From the NCBI GenBank assembly GCA_900618425.1, contig UZAN01039982.1, forward strand, positions 34,930 to 98,929: a stretch of DNA of 64,000 nucleotides, in the 5' to 3' direction. Below the pieces are notes generated by a model, which was not told the DNA's origin, made no database searches, and worked only from the letters and a program-made list of their open reading frames with translations. Shown here one piece after another: positions 25,500 through 37,613 of this stretch. The first letter of the stretch is position 1. The number at the start of each line of letters is the position of its first letter. The translations under genes and the position numbers were made by a program. The stretch is from Echinostoma caproni. Its lineage: Eukaryota > Platyhelminthes > Trematoda > Plagiorchiida > Echinostomatidae.

Positions 25500-27410
25500 G
25501 TAAATGTGACAACCATGTTCTTCTGTATTAATTAGTATGATGGATTGAAAATATTTTCCTGGAAGCTTACGGCCTGTTTCACTATGGATGGCACTCTTCG
25601 GGTATGCCCATCTGGTAATCGCTCACCTTGTCATCTAGTGATATATGTTCTGTTGCGCTGTTATCACGCTTTGATTTTGTCTGTCTTTGAACACAAATCA
25701 CTGTTGAATAGACAGAAGTAAGTGTAAACAGTGTCAACTTTTAGCATACAAAAAGTTCTGCCTAGAATATATATCAGCTAATATTGATTCCAGTGATACA
25801 ATGTATTTGGGTGAACTTTTTCCTGAGATCTTAGTACAAACTAATGCTTGTTTTGGAAAGCACAATCGGTGTGTCTACGTTTTTTTCGAGGTTGAACAAA
25901 AATACACTCTAACTTCGTCCCAAACACAACCGATGGCATATAAATGAAAAGAATTACTAGAGTTCATACTGGAGTTGTCTGTACTGCAGTCGCAGTTAAC
26001 TCCAACTCATTGCAGTTACGTACAATGCTTATGAATAATACTTCCTAGTGTTAACCGAATTCGGTTAACGTATCAATATAATAAGTGAAAAACTGTCACT
26101 ATTTTTGCCTCTGCCACGTTTGTAGAATTTTAACACCTAAACGATCCACTCTTATCAGGCGTGCAAATTCTGAAGCCAGAAGCAGTCAGATTGAAAATTA
26201 GCACAAAATGGTTTGGTTCTGACTCAATGGCTCCCGTCTCATGGTAAGAGTGCACATTATAACTATCTCGACACCTACTTCACCACATAATCGAAAAGTA
26301 TTTTCAGCGTTGGTAACTTCTATTGTACCGTTTTCCGCTATATACACCTAGGTGGTTTAAGCAGAGACCAAAGTTTTGAAGCCATGTTTTATTTGTCTAT
26401 TACGCAACAGACATCCATGTTATAGGTGACAGCTGAAAAGCTTCGATTTGAATATTAGAAAATATTTTTTCATTTGTATAATTTTTACATTTGAACGCTG
26501 TCAAGCAAAGTTCCGTTTCATTTCTGTTAAATTTACATCTGCCTGCTTAATAGAAAAGAGGGAAATGTTACAATATTTTGAAGCATTTCTTTACTCCTGC
26601 GATTAAACCATGTTCTGTGAGTGTTCTCCCCACATTTAACAGCGTGACTCATGATGCTTTTATAATTGTGCACTATATCAGTCATGCATTTTGCACTTCT
26701 TTTTCAGCTGTATTAAATTAGCATTATATTTTATGGTTGAATGTTGGTTGGGCAGTAAAATAAGGAACTAAATGAGAAAAACGTCTTTATTTTTCATGTG
26801 CCTAATTACTACAGCTTCAAAAGGCTTACGGCGAGAAATTCATCTTAACAACAACATCATTTGCTTTCGTTTACTCCAGTTGCCAATAGAGTAGAGGACT
26901 CGATGGGATTTCAGTTCATACTTGATCATCGTTTGCATCTTTGAGCGGCGTATGCTCGGATGTCTGAACAACTAGAAAACAAATAATGCTCTGGACCTGT
27001 CACATTTGGGTACCCACCTAGTAAACCACAGAAGTATATGAGTATACAAGGTATTCGTTGGATTATAGTGATTCTGAGGACAACCTATCGTTGAAGTTAA
27101 CTTTCGTGCTACGTGACTGGCATACATGCCTCTGACGGTGGGTGTTGGTTAAACTCGTTTGAAATGATCAAGGCGGTGGTTGTTGCCTTTCAGCTCAGGT
27201 GGTCGAGGACAAACTGTAGAGAGATGTAGACGGTGAAGGGATATGGGTTGAAATAACTCGGAGGCTCCTGAACTAAATTGTTATTCATATAGTGACCGGA
27301 AACTTGTGGCAGCAATTCAAAGTTTTGTCTCTTCAAGCACGTTCGTAACTTTTATAAGCTCCAAACTGTGTCCACTCAGAACATGTGAACAGTCTGAACT
27401 CTCAAGACGT
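25500..27410. other. Syntrophin intron, no gene seen
   Basis: No ORF over 60 codons and no recognisable repeat on either strand. Confidence 0.6.
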
Positions 27411-27413
27411 TTT

Positions 27414-27419
27414 CGTATG

Positions 27420-27454
<35 letters not shown>

Positions 27455-27490
27455 AAGTGTGCAAGTGTGTAAGTGTATATATATATGTAA
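27414..27490. repeat. Compound (TA)n-(TG)n microsatellite
   Basis: A run of about 10 TA units passes into about 7 TG units, then degenerate AAGTGTG units, and ends with a second TA run (ATATATATATG). Confidence 0.95.
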
Positions 27491-27570
27491 TATCGAATCC
27501 TAGTTTAGGTCAACATGTTGCAGTTGGTTTGTTAAAACTGAACGTGAACATTCGCCAACTCTTCAAATTT

Positions 27571-27581
27571 AGATAGACAGT

Positions 27582-27617
<36 letters not shown>

Positions 27618-27618
27618 C
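27571..27618. repeat. (GATA)n microsatellite
   Basis: About ten GATA units bounded by GACA variants at both ends (TAGATAGACAG). Confidence 0.95.
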
Positions 27619-28359
27619 AGAGTTGGTTAAATATTTGCTGCTGTTCAATCCTTATGAGATCTGCACAATAATACGAAGTTATTAAAATGTGCTTCAGTGA
27701 GAGTCACATTGTTTACCTAAACAGTAAAGTCAGAACCGAAATGTGCAATATGGAGATGGTGAAACCATCATTTTTCACTTCTGTTTATAAATCGGATGAG
27801 CTCTATAGCTCGAAGTGGGGTAAAAACATATTGCACAACATATGTTTTCAACGTCCAATATCATTTTCATAGAGCGACCGATTGAAAAATCAAAACTATA
27901 CAAATTATGAGAATCATGAACTAAATCATATATCCACACCGGTCTGTAAGAAATGCTCAGATTATTATTCTTTCCTGACACCACAATATTGGACATCATA
28001 TGATGTTGATTACTGAATCATTGAACCAAGTGAATTTATAAGACATCTAAAAAGTGCACAATTTTATTTGTTTTAACCCTTATATTTTGTGATAACTGAG
28101 TCGCGTTTGTAGTCTCAGACATTAGTGCCGTAGTTAAGTAATTACTTATATAACTGGAAACTAATGTCTTTCTGCATTAGGGAACTAAATAGACTTGTCG
28201 TTATTCACCACGGTATCAAAAAATTTTCTATACAAAGATACTAAGTTTATTCAAACGTTGGAACTTTATCCCCGGTGTCAGTTTGTGTGCAAAAAATCTC
28301 TGCCAGCATACTTACTACGAATACTCATCATATCAGCAGTTTCTCACAATGCTATGGTG

Positions 28360-28515
28360 GTGGTGGCCAAGCGGTTAGGTCACCGACTTGTCACCTGTGA
28401 GTCCCGGGTTCAAACCGCTCCAACTCAACCCGTCTTTCCAGGCAGCCTTTGTATGGCCGCGGCCCCTCTTCCTAAATGTTGACTGCACACTTGTTCATCC
28501 AATAAATAAAAAGGG
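28360..28515 (+). mobile_element. tRNA-derived SINE
   Basis: GTGGCCAAGCGGTTAGG (A box core TGGCCAAGCGG, 28364-28374) and CCCGGGTTCAAACCG (B box, 28406-28416), spaced about 30 bp apart, look like a tRNA-Leu/Ser-like head. The block is GC-rich relative to its flanks, ends in an AATAAATAAAAAGGG tail and would be transcribed by pol III. A genuine tRNA is unlikely: no acceptor stem closes it and there is no proper anticodon arm. Confidence 0.7.
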
Positions 28516-29399
28516 AAGTAAAAAGACATTTATTTACTTCTATCTATCACAGGGTAAGATGAAGTGAGTTACTGGTGGTATGCTCACCACATGCCTTCAG
28601 TCACGTAGTCAGTAAAACCCCACACAATTGGCCTGGGAAGCACACAGTGTACACAATTTTTAATTCCTTTATCAAATACAGCCATTGCCGCATTATCTGA
28701 GTTTAAAGCAAAAACATTTCTCTTTGTATTTGTATAACTTGTGTAAGCATATATGCTTATATTTAATTTAAAAATGTACACTGTTTCTCACGCAAAATGA
28801 AATAATGATAAACGCGAAAGATTAAGAATGTTGTTGAAAAACGGCCTGATTCAAGCGTTTCAATGCCAGAGTTTAAGTTTGAAGATAATTATTCGCCTCT
28901 GCGAACCGGTAGTAATGATAATTAGTATGTTTTGTAACCGTATACGTGTTCACTTCAACAGTTTCAAAACTGGCTTTCATCTACTCGTCTATAGTGTTGT
29001 TGATGTCTCAGCTACCAACATCATTTCAGGAATTAGCTAGCATATCGAGTTCTAATTCCCTCAGAAAATATCCCTTATATACAAACAACAATCAGTTCAC
29101 TGTGTCCACGTGTAAGCAGTTGTTTTTTGTATCGGTGGTCGTTTTGTTTTTATTTCAATAGAACATTAAATTTGGCGTATTTTGCATTCATTCAATAACT
29201 GGGAAAAGTGATGTATTTTGCTCTGCAATTCTGTATTGCTCTTGTGGTCGTACTGATACGACTCTTAATGGTATCGGCTTTTTTTGCGACATACTGCAAG
29301 CCGGTCTGAACATTATTATACGAGTATAACCATACCACGGCACTGATTTCAAACCAATATGGTACCATCAAAATCATGTGCGGTGCATATTACTGAAAC

Positions 29400-29720
29400 T
29401 GAACTCATTTGTTCCATTTTGCCTGTTCGCCGAGCTTGGCAATTTGTTTGCAAACGTTTCATCACCAGCCGAGGTGACATCATCAGTGCTTCTGAAGTGG
29501 TAGTGTTCTGTCTGTACCCGTTCGTTTATATATGCAATCTTCTCCACCAGCTATTTTCGTCCCCTGTTCTCGCTGTGTTCGACTCGGTCCGCCGTTGAAC
29601 TGTTGCGAGCGGGTGGGGGCGGGAGGGGAGGAAGTTGTCCTTTCGTCCCGATTGCGGTTTTCGTTCGCTCTCAGGTCACGACATTTGTTGCGTCATTTGG
29701 TCCTTCATTTGTGTTGGTAA
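29400..29720 (-). mobile_element. Penelope-like element terminal region with hammerhead
   Basis: Minus-strand block of about 300 bp, GC-rich compared with the flanks. It includes a poly-purine/pyrimidine segment around 29608-29632, a TATATAAACG string near 29530, and a hammerhead-like core at 29446-29490. Hammerhead motifs next to conserved GAAACGTTTGCAAAC sequence are known from terminal repeats of eukaryotic Penelope-like elements. No PLE coding sequence is recognised beside it, and its 3' neighbour on the plus strand is a CR1-like RT. Confidence 0.5.
29446..29490 (-). ncRNA. Hammerhead-like ribozyme motif, core intact
   Basis: On the minus strand: CTGATGA (29486-29480), a helix II arm TGTCACC (29479-29473), loop TCGGCT, the second arm GGTGAT (29466-29461), GAAAC (29460-29456), then GTTTGCAAAC. 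The CUGAUGA and GAAA boxes are both perfect and helix II can form about 6 bp including a wobble. The pair at the base of helix II is weak (U opposite U in the simplest register). Stem III would be short. The PLE family uses such minimal type I hammerheads, possibly acting as dimers. Confidence 0.6.
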
Positions 29721-29999
29721 AGCATTACTTTGGTGTTATGTGAGAGTAGCGTTTTATGGATTCCTCGGTATTGCCCCTCCTGCGAAGCGGTGATAAAGCC
29801 CCAAATATGGTCTATTGTAAAAACTGAAAGCGGGCAACTTGGATGATTACGTGTCTTATCAAATTCTAGAACAGAACACAATACCGAAATTGATTTGTCT
29901 AGAGTTCGGAAAGATTCTTTCTCACTGTACCTCACTTTGTACTTTGACACGAATATGGCATGTACTGATCTTTTTGGCAAATCACATCCGAACCGCTAG

Positions 30000-31545
30000 A
30001 TATTCCGTTTCAACGAATGTTCGACCAAGCAACACTCCCCGAATCGTGGAAACAAGGAGCCATTTCATCCATAAACAAAGGCGTTTGTTGTAGTGACCCC
30101 GCTAACTACCGAACTGTAACACTGCTTCCGGTGCTATCGAAAGTCATGGAGTCAATTTTGGCAGATTCTCTGATGGAACACCTCAAAATATACAACATTC
30201 TCTCGACAGCTCAATACGGGTTTAGGCAAAAGCGATCCTGCTCCACCAACCTGCATTTTGTTTGAGATGAATGGACCAATACAGTTGACGGAGGGGATGC
30301 GATGGATGTAATTTATCTCGACTTCGCGAAATCATTTGATGGAGTGAATCACGAAACTTTGCTGTTGAAACTATACAATTATGGCGTTCGAATTTTCGTA
30401 TTTAAGTGGGTTAAAGCATTCCTCAAATAACGAACCATATCAGTTCGTGTTTCTGATTCCATATCCGGATCTATCAAAACCGCCCGCGGTGTTCCACAAG
30501 GGTCCGTACTTAGTCCCCGGCTGTTCCTCGCCTTCATAAATGATCTACCCAAAGTGTTGGGTTAAAAACAATGCTGTTTGCAGATGACGCCAAAATCTGG
30601 AACACGGTAACAGAACCAGAGGGCTATCTAACACTTCAGGAGTCATTCAACGCAGCTTATCAATTGTCTAAGGAGAAAGACATTGAATTTAAGGTTTCTA
30701 AATGCAAATTCCTATCCCTACGCCACAAGCGGAAATTCTCGTATTTCCTCGGGGACCAGCAGATACCACATACTTCTAGCGAAAAGGATTTAGGTATTGT
30801 TGTTCAAGAGGATTTAAGCTGCTCCAACAACTGTGCTAAGGCTTCGTCTGCTGCTATGAAGAATGTCGGCTTACTTCGGCGAGTCTTTGGCCGGTTTGAA
30901 TCATCACTATTCCCACGTTTGCTATCAGCGTACATTCCACACTACACAGAGTACGCCATTCAAGCTTGTAGTCCATGGCTTCAACGTGATCGCAAGATGC
31001 TTGAGCGTCCACAAAGGATGGCTACCAAGATGGTCAAGGGATTCCATTACTTGTCATACGAGGACAGATTGCGATCATTGGGACTATATTCTGCTCAGTA
31101 CCGCCGAACTCGAGGAGACTTGATTTTGACGTATCAAATACTGCAGAACCCAGACCATCTGTGTCGATCGCTTCTCATGTTATCGAACAGTGTACACCTA
31201 AGAGGACACCGTTTCAAACTACTGATTCCCAAGTGTCGACAGGATTGCCGGCGCTAGTCTTTTGCAGTCAGAGTATGCCAATCTTGGAACGTTCTTCCAT
31301 CTCATGTCGCTTGTGCACCCATTATTGAATCTTTCAAGCAGAGACTCGACAAAACCTTGGCACACCTCACATTCATACACTAAAGGCAAACGGAAACTCA
31401 CTGTAGCCTACATTCCCTATCTCCTACCCGGATCTCTATGCGACTCCTTTTTCGATGCGTAACGCTTCATATGTGTAAATATCCTATGGAACAAGAGAAG
31501 CACGAGTTTGTAGGTTATTCCCATAATAAAACTTTGACTTTGACT
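30000..31545 (+). pseudogene. CR1-like non-LTR retrotransposon, RT and 3' end, decayed
   Basis: Reverse transcriptase blocks appear in order on the plus strand: LPESWKQGAIS, ANYRTVTLLPVLSKVMES, YGFRQKRSC (30040-30240), VIYLDFAKSF (30310), GVPQGSVLSP (30490), then after a frameshift LFADDAKIW (30574). The LGI(V)VQEDL thumb region and a long C-terminal domain follow, with WLQRDRKMLERPQRM and DRLRSLGLYSAQYRRTRGDL. In-frame stops occur near 30264 and 30429, with frame changes near 30560 and 31257. The 3' end is AATAAAACTTTGACTTTGAC (31526-31545), a short tandem tail typical of CR1-type elements. The endonuclease half is missing, so the insertion is 5' truncated and dead. Same family as the 54.2 and 58.4 kb fragments. 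Confidence 0.9.
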
Positions 31546-34500
31546 GAATCAACTTCTTTAGCGTTTTTTTCGTGCGGTGAAATTGACATTTTTCCATTCA
31601 ATCTTTTTTTCTCATTTTTACGCCTTAAAAATTCGGTAGAATCCGATTATTTCTTCCTGAAAATAAGTTTCACTTTTTTTCCATTCACTGAAACAAAATA
31701 GAAGGGTTTCATTATTGCTAGTAATGCAGCTTAATGTGTATTGCCTGAACTTCCATCATTTCGTTCTCTCATCATTGACTTTAATCGCGTGTATAGATGG
31801 CTTGTTTGTTCGGGAAGCAGGCACTAACACAGTCAGCCGCGGCAAAACGCACAGAGAGAGCCAGGCATCAAACGAGGATGTTGTTAAGGTTAAGCCGAGT
31901 GAAGCGCATATGCCATGATGATGAGGAACAAACTGCGACCCATAGACTGGACAATTGCAGTGCGCTTGAAGCAAATCACAACAAAGTTGAAAAGATTCAA
32001 CGTCTAACAAACCTCGATTGGGGACAATTTTGCGGGTAACTGATGTAAAGTTTTCAGCGGACGGCAAACGCATGTATGAACAACTGAACAACATAAGTCA
32101 AGACCTAATCAGAAAATAAAAAAAGAGCGAATGGTTAGGTGTTGGGTCAAAGCTGCTGGTCTCGAACGCATTGGTACTGCACAATCAGTATTTGGTGAGA
32201 TAGACACGATGATCTCGGGTGATAAATGCAACGAGTAAATTCACCTACTTCTCATGTTTGTTAATCAGAACACAATATTTGAATCAACTGGGGCTTGGAG
32301 CCGCTCGGAGAACATACGTGCGGTATTAAATGATTGTTTCCAATGGAATGCACAATGTGCTTCGATAGGATGGCATTTTTACCCATGGCGTTCTCCTCAA
32401 AGTCAGCGAAAATTATAGACCAACAGTTGGCGAGGAGAAAAAACAAATATCTCAGTACGACAAGTATGGTTCATACAATCCAGAACATTCGTTTTTTTCT
32501 CTGGGGTGTGAAAAAACACATAAGAAGCGTTAGGAAGTGGCACCAATTTTGAATGTTGATGTTTGTGATTGCTTCGGAAATGATTCCCTGGGGTGATTGC
32601 AAATAAACAAATACAAGTAATTGAGTGAGACCAATTGCACCAATCTCACAGCAGTTTTGGCATCCACGATTAGCTGTTTACGAGAACGAAGCTTGGCCAA
32701 ATCATACAAAGATCCACCTACAGTCGAGAAAAATTTGATCAAAAACCTATCACTTATGAACGGAAGCAACTCTTTCATTCAGGCGGTTTGCAGCGAACGA
32801 TGATTACAAGTTGGGTCATATGCTTAGCATGGGTTTTTTCCTTGGGAAGCACTTTAGGGTATTCTTTTCTTGAGCGGCAATCAGTAGGCGTTATCGGTCA
32901 CCTTAACAGTTGAAGATTTGTGTAATTTGTAACCACTACCCCGACTCAAATTTTTCATTTCGTAGTGCCTCGCAGAAGCCAGGAATTGATCACATCCTCA
33001 TAATTGAAAACAATTGCACAATAATGTATGTAATCATAAAACAATCTGTTCTCCTTTTGGTCAATTCATTGTACTATTGCAAAAAAGTACTCACAGATAT
33101 CAACGTAACACGATATCAATAACAACCGCTTTGGAGATAACAAATGAACTCAGTTCGTAATCCGATTATCGGTACAGACACCAAGATATGTTGTATTGAT
33201 GAGGCTCAACAAACCAAACCACCTTTTCAGAGCTCTCTTTTGAATGGAATAGGTACTTGGTTCTCACACCCTTTAACGAAGCCATGCTGAGCCATGATTA
33301 CCAGAGAGTAGAAAATCATGACATCTTTTGACCTATTTCATTGCAAAGACCTTGCATTTTCGTTGGTCTTAATGCGTTCGGAAACACCTCATACAGCTGT
33401 TGGAGAATGGAATAAGATGAATCGTTTTAAATCTATCCAGTGGATACCCATCAGTTCGTCATTATCATCTTCCGAATCACCTAAGCAATATTAAACCAGT
33501 TAGTGTGGGAACTCTGGGCCAAATGTGCATGCCCAATTCAATCCTATGTTTCATTTGTTTTTCATGGGACACAAAACTTGGTAAAGACAACCGTAGAACG
33601 GAATGCCTCTAATGAAGATAATGCTGTTGTATTTTTACAGGCAAACCCTAAACTCATTTGATGAAAACAACCTCCACTAAACGAATGCCAGCCTTACATG
33701 TTGGAGGCTCAAGGTATTCCTGGACTTGACTCAAGAAATATCACAAAGGATAACAAAAATTCCCTCAGTTTGCCCGTTGCAGCAAATTCAGTAAACCACT
33801 TGATTGAAACTGCATAGTTTAATTGTTTCATTTTGAAAGCAGCATCAATCGCTGAATGTGTGTGCACCAGAAGTTGGACAAGGAGAAAAACATCTGATTT
33901 TGATGGAAGAGAATCGCAAATGGGTGGTCCAAAAATGGTTCGCTCAGTTGTTCAACAGTTGCAGGTGTTACTGGGATGAATAATTTCTGTTTATAAGATA
34001 CTCTAGATACCTTGCGAAGTATTGCGAAATATTTAAAAGTAATTAAATTGGAAAGTTGGTGTCGTCAGTGAGCAATATGAATTCCTATCTGTAATAATAC
34101 GAATTAAATATCATCAGACACTTTACCGGAATATTCGTCGTTCTCTCTGACTAGAATTACTGAGTCAACCGGTGACCTGCAACCAGCTTCATAACAAACA
34201 TTTTCTTTTGCAATGTTAAATCTAATTAACATTATTTAAGACCATAATTCACTGCAATAGTTGAAGGCAAATCAGAAAACTTTGAACAACCCTCAGTGGT
34301 TGGATCTTTGGTTGATGTTTTCCCAGTGTTCACTTTCATCCGCATAATATATTGCCCTTGAGGAAATAGGATTAACTAAACCTCAGGTCTCACAAAACTT
34401 TCACTTTTCTTAGCGCTCTAGAGTTTTTGTGTTTTCACTAGTCTTTTAAATATCAACTACTTTTGAGACATGTTCCAACGGTGTATCTGATTCGCTTGTC

Positions 34501-34690
34501 TCATGTAGCACGTTCTGTTGTTTCTTAATGTGTTCACTCGATTATACGAAACTTCCCCTGCAGTTTATCTCAAAAATCATATGTACACTTTTGTGGATTT
34601 ATTTGTCATCAAATCGCATCGTTATCAATTTCAAGGACACCAAATGCTATCCTAAACAAGCACGTTTATGAAACCTTTATGTATTATCGT
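31546..34690. other. Syntrophin intron; unassigned short ORFs
   Basis: Several short frames overlap on both strands at 31756-32094 and 32334-32803 (up to 112 codons, minus), none recognised. The plus frame at 31797-32039 is charged (RICHDDEEQTATHRLDNCSA) and might be a repeat relic. 32900-34690 shows nothing. Confidence 0.4.
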
Positions 34691-34699
34691 GTGAACTGC

Positions 34700-37613
34700 G
34701 CCTTTTGTGAAATATTCCAACAATGTGAGAAATAAGTTCAAGCGGATGATCAAAACACAAAACGACAGAAGGAGAAATCATGTAGCAGATTGGCAAGTCG
34801 CTCTCAGACAATACCTCACCGATCAAATGCAAATTCCTCTCATTCGGATAAGTAATGTTCATTTTCTGTTGGAAAACGTCGAGGAGGTAGTAGACATCAC
34901 ACGGAAAAAGGAGTGCAAAAACCTAGGAATTATTATGCTTCAGGAATTGTGGCACAAAGAAATCCCTAGTGAAAATGTACAAGTGGATGGATATAACTTG
35001 TATCGGGTTAACCGTCCCACGAGGGTCTGTAAACAAAGCGAAGGTGTTCCAAGTTACCTTAGCGACAACTGGAGTAAATCAACCACTGTCATCTAAGAAT
35101 ACTTAACGGATAAAATCAGTTGTCACGTCATCGAATGTAAACCCCGTTTTTTGAGTAGGTTTCATTCCATAGATCTTGGAAACGTTTATCTGTAACCCAC
35201 AATATCAGTGGCTGACATAAATAGCATTTCTGACATTTTTTCTACCTTCATAATATCAAAAACAAGTGACTCTTTGTGTATATTTGTTGGTGATTTCAAC
35301 AGACATAATGTAACATTCCTCACCACATTGGATCTGAAAAAGTTGTTACATTATCCTACCAGACTCAATTCACAACTTGGTCTCATTTTTACAAACAGAC
35401 CGCAATTTTTTGAAGTCCAATAAAGTGCTCCTCTGAGCGGTTCAGATCATTGTATCTTAAAAGTACATCCCACTGTATACAGCAAAAATAACCGATACAC
35501 ATTTCTAAGAAGGCCTTCCAAGATAGTGAGTCAAAAAAATGTTCATCAGAGAACCTAGAAAGGCCCAGATCCATGATTGCCACTGCAGGTTTTTCGGTTT
35601 TTCCCGATCAGAACCCTTCTGTCCTCTGTGAACATGTTACGGACTACCTTGAGTTCTGATTCACCCAGTGTTGCTCACTAGAAACGGTCTTTATCCGTAA
35701 AGACAGATGTTCATCACCGCTACTCAAGCGGCTACGCAGGCGGAAAGAACAGACTTATAAACAAGGACAAAGAATCCACGTCAAGCGGCTAACAATTTTG
35801 ATCAAAGCTGAAATAAATCGGTTAAACAAATTGTACATCGACACTATCTTGGGAAACTCTAAATGTCGTGGCATGTGCAGGGCTGTCAACCGATTGTGTG
35901 GCAGTAGCAATAAACACAAAAAGAAAACTGTCAACGTTGAAAGACTAAATTGGGTTTAGACCAGTTTCACAGGCCCTGCCAGATTTAGTCAGCTCCATGC
36001 CAACACCAACTATCGAACNACCCGCCGCAGTCCTGAAACAGCCAATAAAAACCAAGTTGAATAGAGAATCGGGCTCGGATGAACTATCACCCATGGTACT
36101 CAAGGTATGTGAGGACACCCTTTCAGCCCCATTGTCTAAAATATTCAATGACTGTCAGATAAGCGGAAAATTCTCGGATATTTAAAAACTAACCAAGAAA
36201 AAATATTCAACGACTGTCTCACAAGTGGAAAAATTCCTGATATTTGGAGATTGGCCAAGATAACTCCCGTTCCAAAAAAGGAACCTGGGAAGCATCGTCC
36301 TATCGCCTGAACGTCAATCACGCTCAAATTATTTGAGAGATGCTTGTTACCCTGAGTTGTCACTGAATCTGAGGAAGACAACATACATCAACTTGCATAT
36401 CGCTCTTCGCGCTCAACACTTAATGCTGTTGCATACCTTGTTCATTCAATAATTTCGGCACCAGATAAGAAAAGTAAGACCATCAGAATGCTGTTCTTAG
36501 ACAACAATCTTGATCGATCGGTATTGCTCAACCTGATTACTGAAAGGGGTGTTAATCCAAACGTTAGCAGATTGCTCTGCGATTAATTCACAAATAGTTT
36601 ACGTGCCTCAACGGATAAAAAGTCCTCCACTCGCCCAGTTGCTTTTGGTGTTTTGCAAGGTGCAATATTTTTACCATTTTTCTTTCCCATGTATGTCAAA
36701 CAAGTTCCCATTCCTCGTGCATTCGTTGGCTTTAAAACGCAGATGACGTTGTTTTAGGTTGCAAGAATCCACTCTTTAAGAGGCTTCAGAAATTCAAAGC
36801 AAGCTAAACGACGTTGTTACTTGGTCCTTGTCCCGTTCCCTCTCATTGAATGCCTCTAAATGTGAGGATGTTGTGTTTTCCCTCTTGGCCGATGTACCAA
36901 ATTCAGTCCTCACAGATAGGTTGCCCACCCTCCCTGCCAATCAACAACCCGTACCAAATTCAACAATCGTAGAATTCCTTGGCGTTACCTTATCAAACAA
37001 TTTATCATGGTCCCTGCATGTTCAAACCCCATTCTGTAAACTTAAAAAGTTTTCATATTTCTCACTTCGATTAAGATTATTTTCTGTTCCCCATAATCTG
37101 ATTGTTAGGTTTGTGAATGCATGCGTGCTACCCCACTGGTTGTATTGCTCCCCAATGAGTTTCCCTATATGTTGAAGAAAGACTTTTATTTACTGGCGAG
37201 ATCTATGAAACATCTCTAAATGTAGTGGCATTGTCAGGAATAAACTTGTCCATTCTATCATAGACAGACATTTACAAGCATGCGAAAGTTTTACTGCCAA
37301 AATACTCTCAGACACTCACCACCCATTACACAACTAATTTTCAAAAGCTGTATTTACATCATCCACACTCTCAAGATTTAAACTTTCATATGCACGTAAC
37401 TTTGCTTATCGTATTTGTGTTCTGCCATATCTAGCACTTCCACTTACGTACAAGGAGAAACTTTCCACAGCAGTGCGCATTGCTTGATTGAAAAACAATC
37501 TACTGCTTCCAGTTTCATTATGTGATGATTTTGTAAATTTGAATCCATAAATATGGTGTAAATGCTGAAAATTCACCCATCTGGGTGCACAACACTACTA
37601 CTGACTTGACTTG
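34700..37613 (+). pseudogene. Non-LTR retrotransposon with AP-endonuclease and RT (CR1/Jockey-like), broken
   Basis: Near full-length element in multiple frames. An N-terminal AP-type endonuclease is seen at 34860-35450: GIIMLQELW, YNLYRVNRPTR, IFVGDFNRH at about 35284, and the closing SGSDHC motif at about 35440. RT follows at 36060-37170: SGSDELSPMVLK, IWRLAKITPVPKK, a degraded LFLDNNLDRSVL catalytic block near 36500, FGVLQGAIF, DDVVLG at about 36744 in another frame, SLNASKCEDVVFS and VEFLGVTLSNNLSWS. The thumb and C-terminal region extend to about 37560, with ACTGACTTGACTTG at the end (37609-37613). Many stops and frameshifts are present, and the catalytic FxDxxxAFD and YADD motifs are partly lost. 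Confidence 0.88.

Noticed and set aside
28360..28435. tRNA-Leu/Ser gene
   Set aside because: The A and B boxes are good but no acceptor stem or anticodon loop forms, and it is followed by a SINE-like tail.
29359..29720. Overlapping plus frames as a protein gene
   Set aside because: The open frames result from the GC-rich PLE/hammerhead block; there is no recognisable protein and the structured signal lies on the minus strand.
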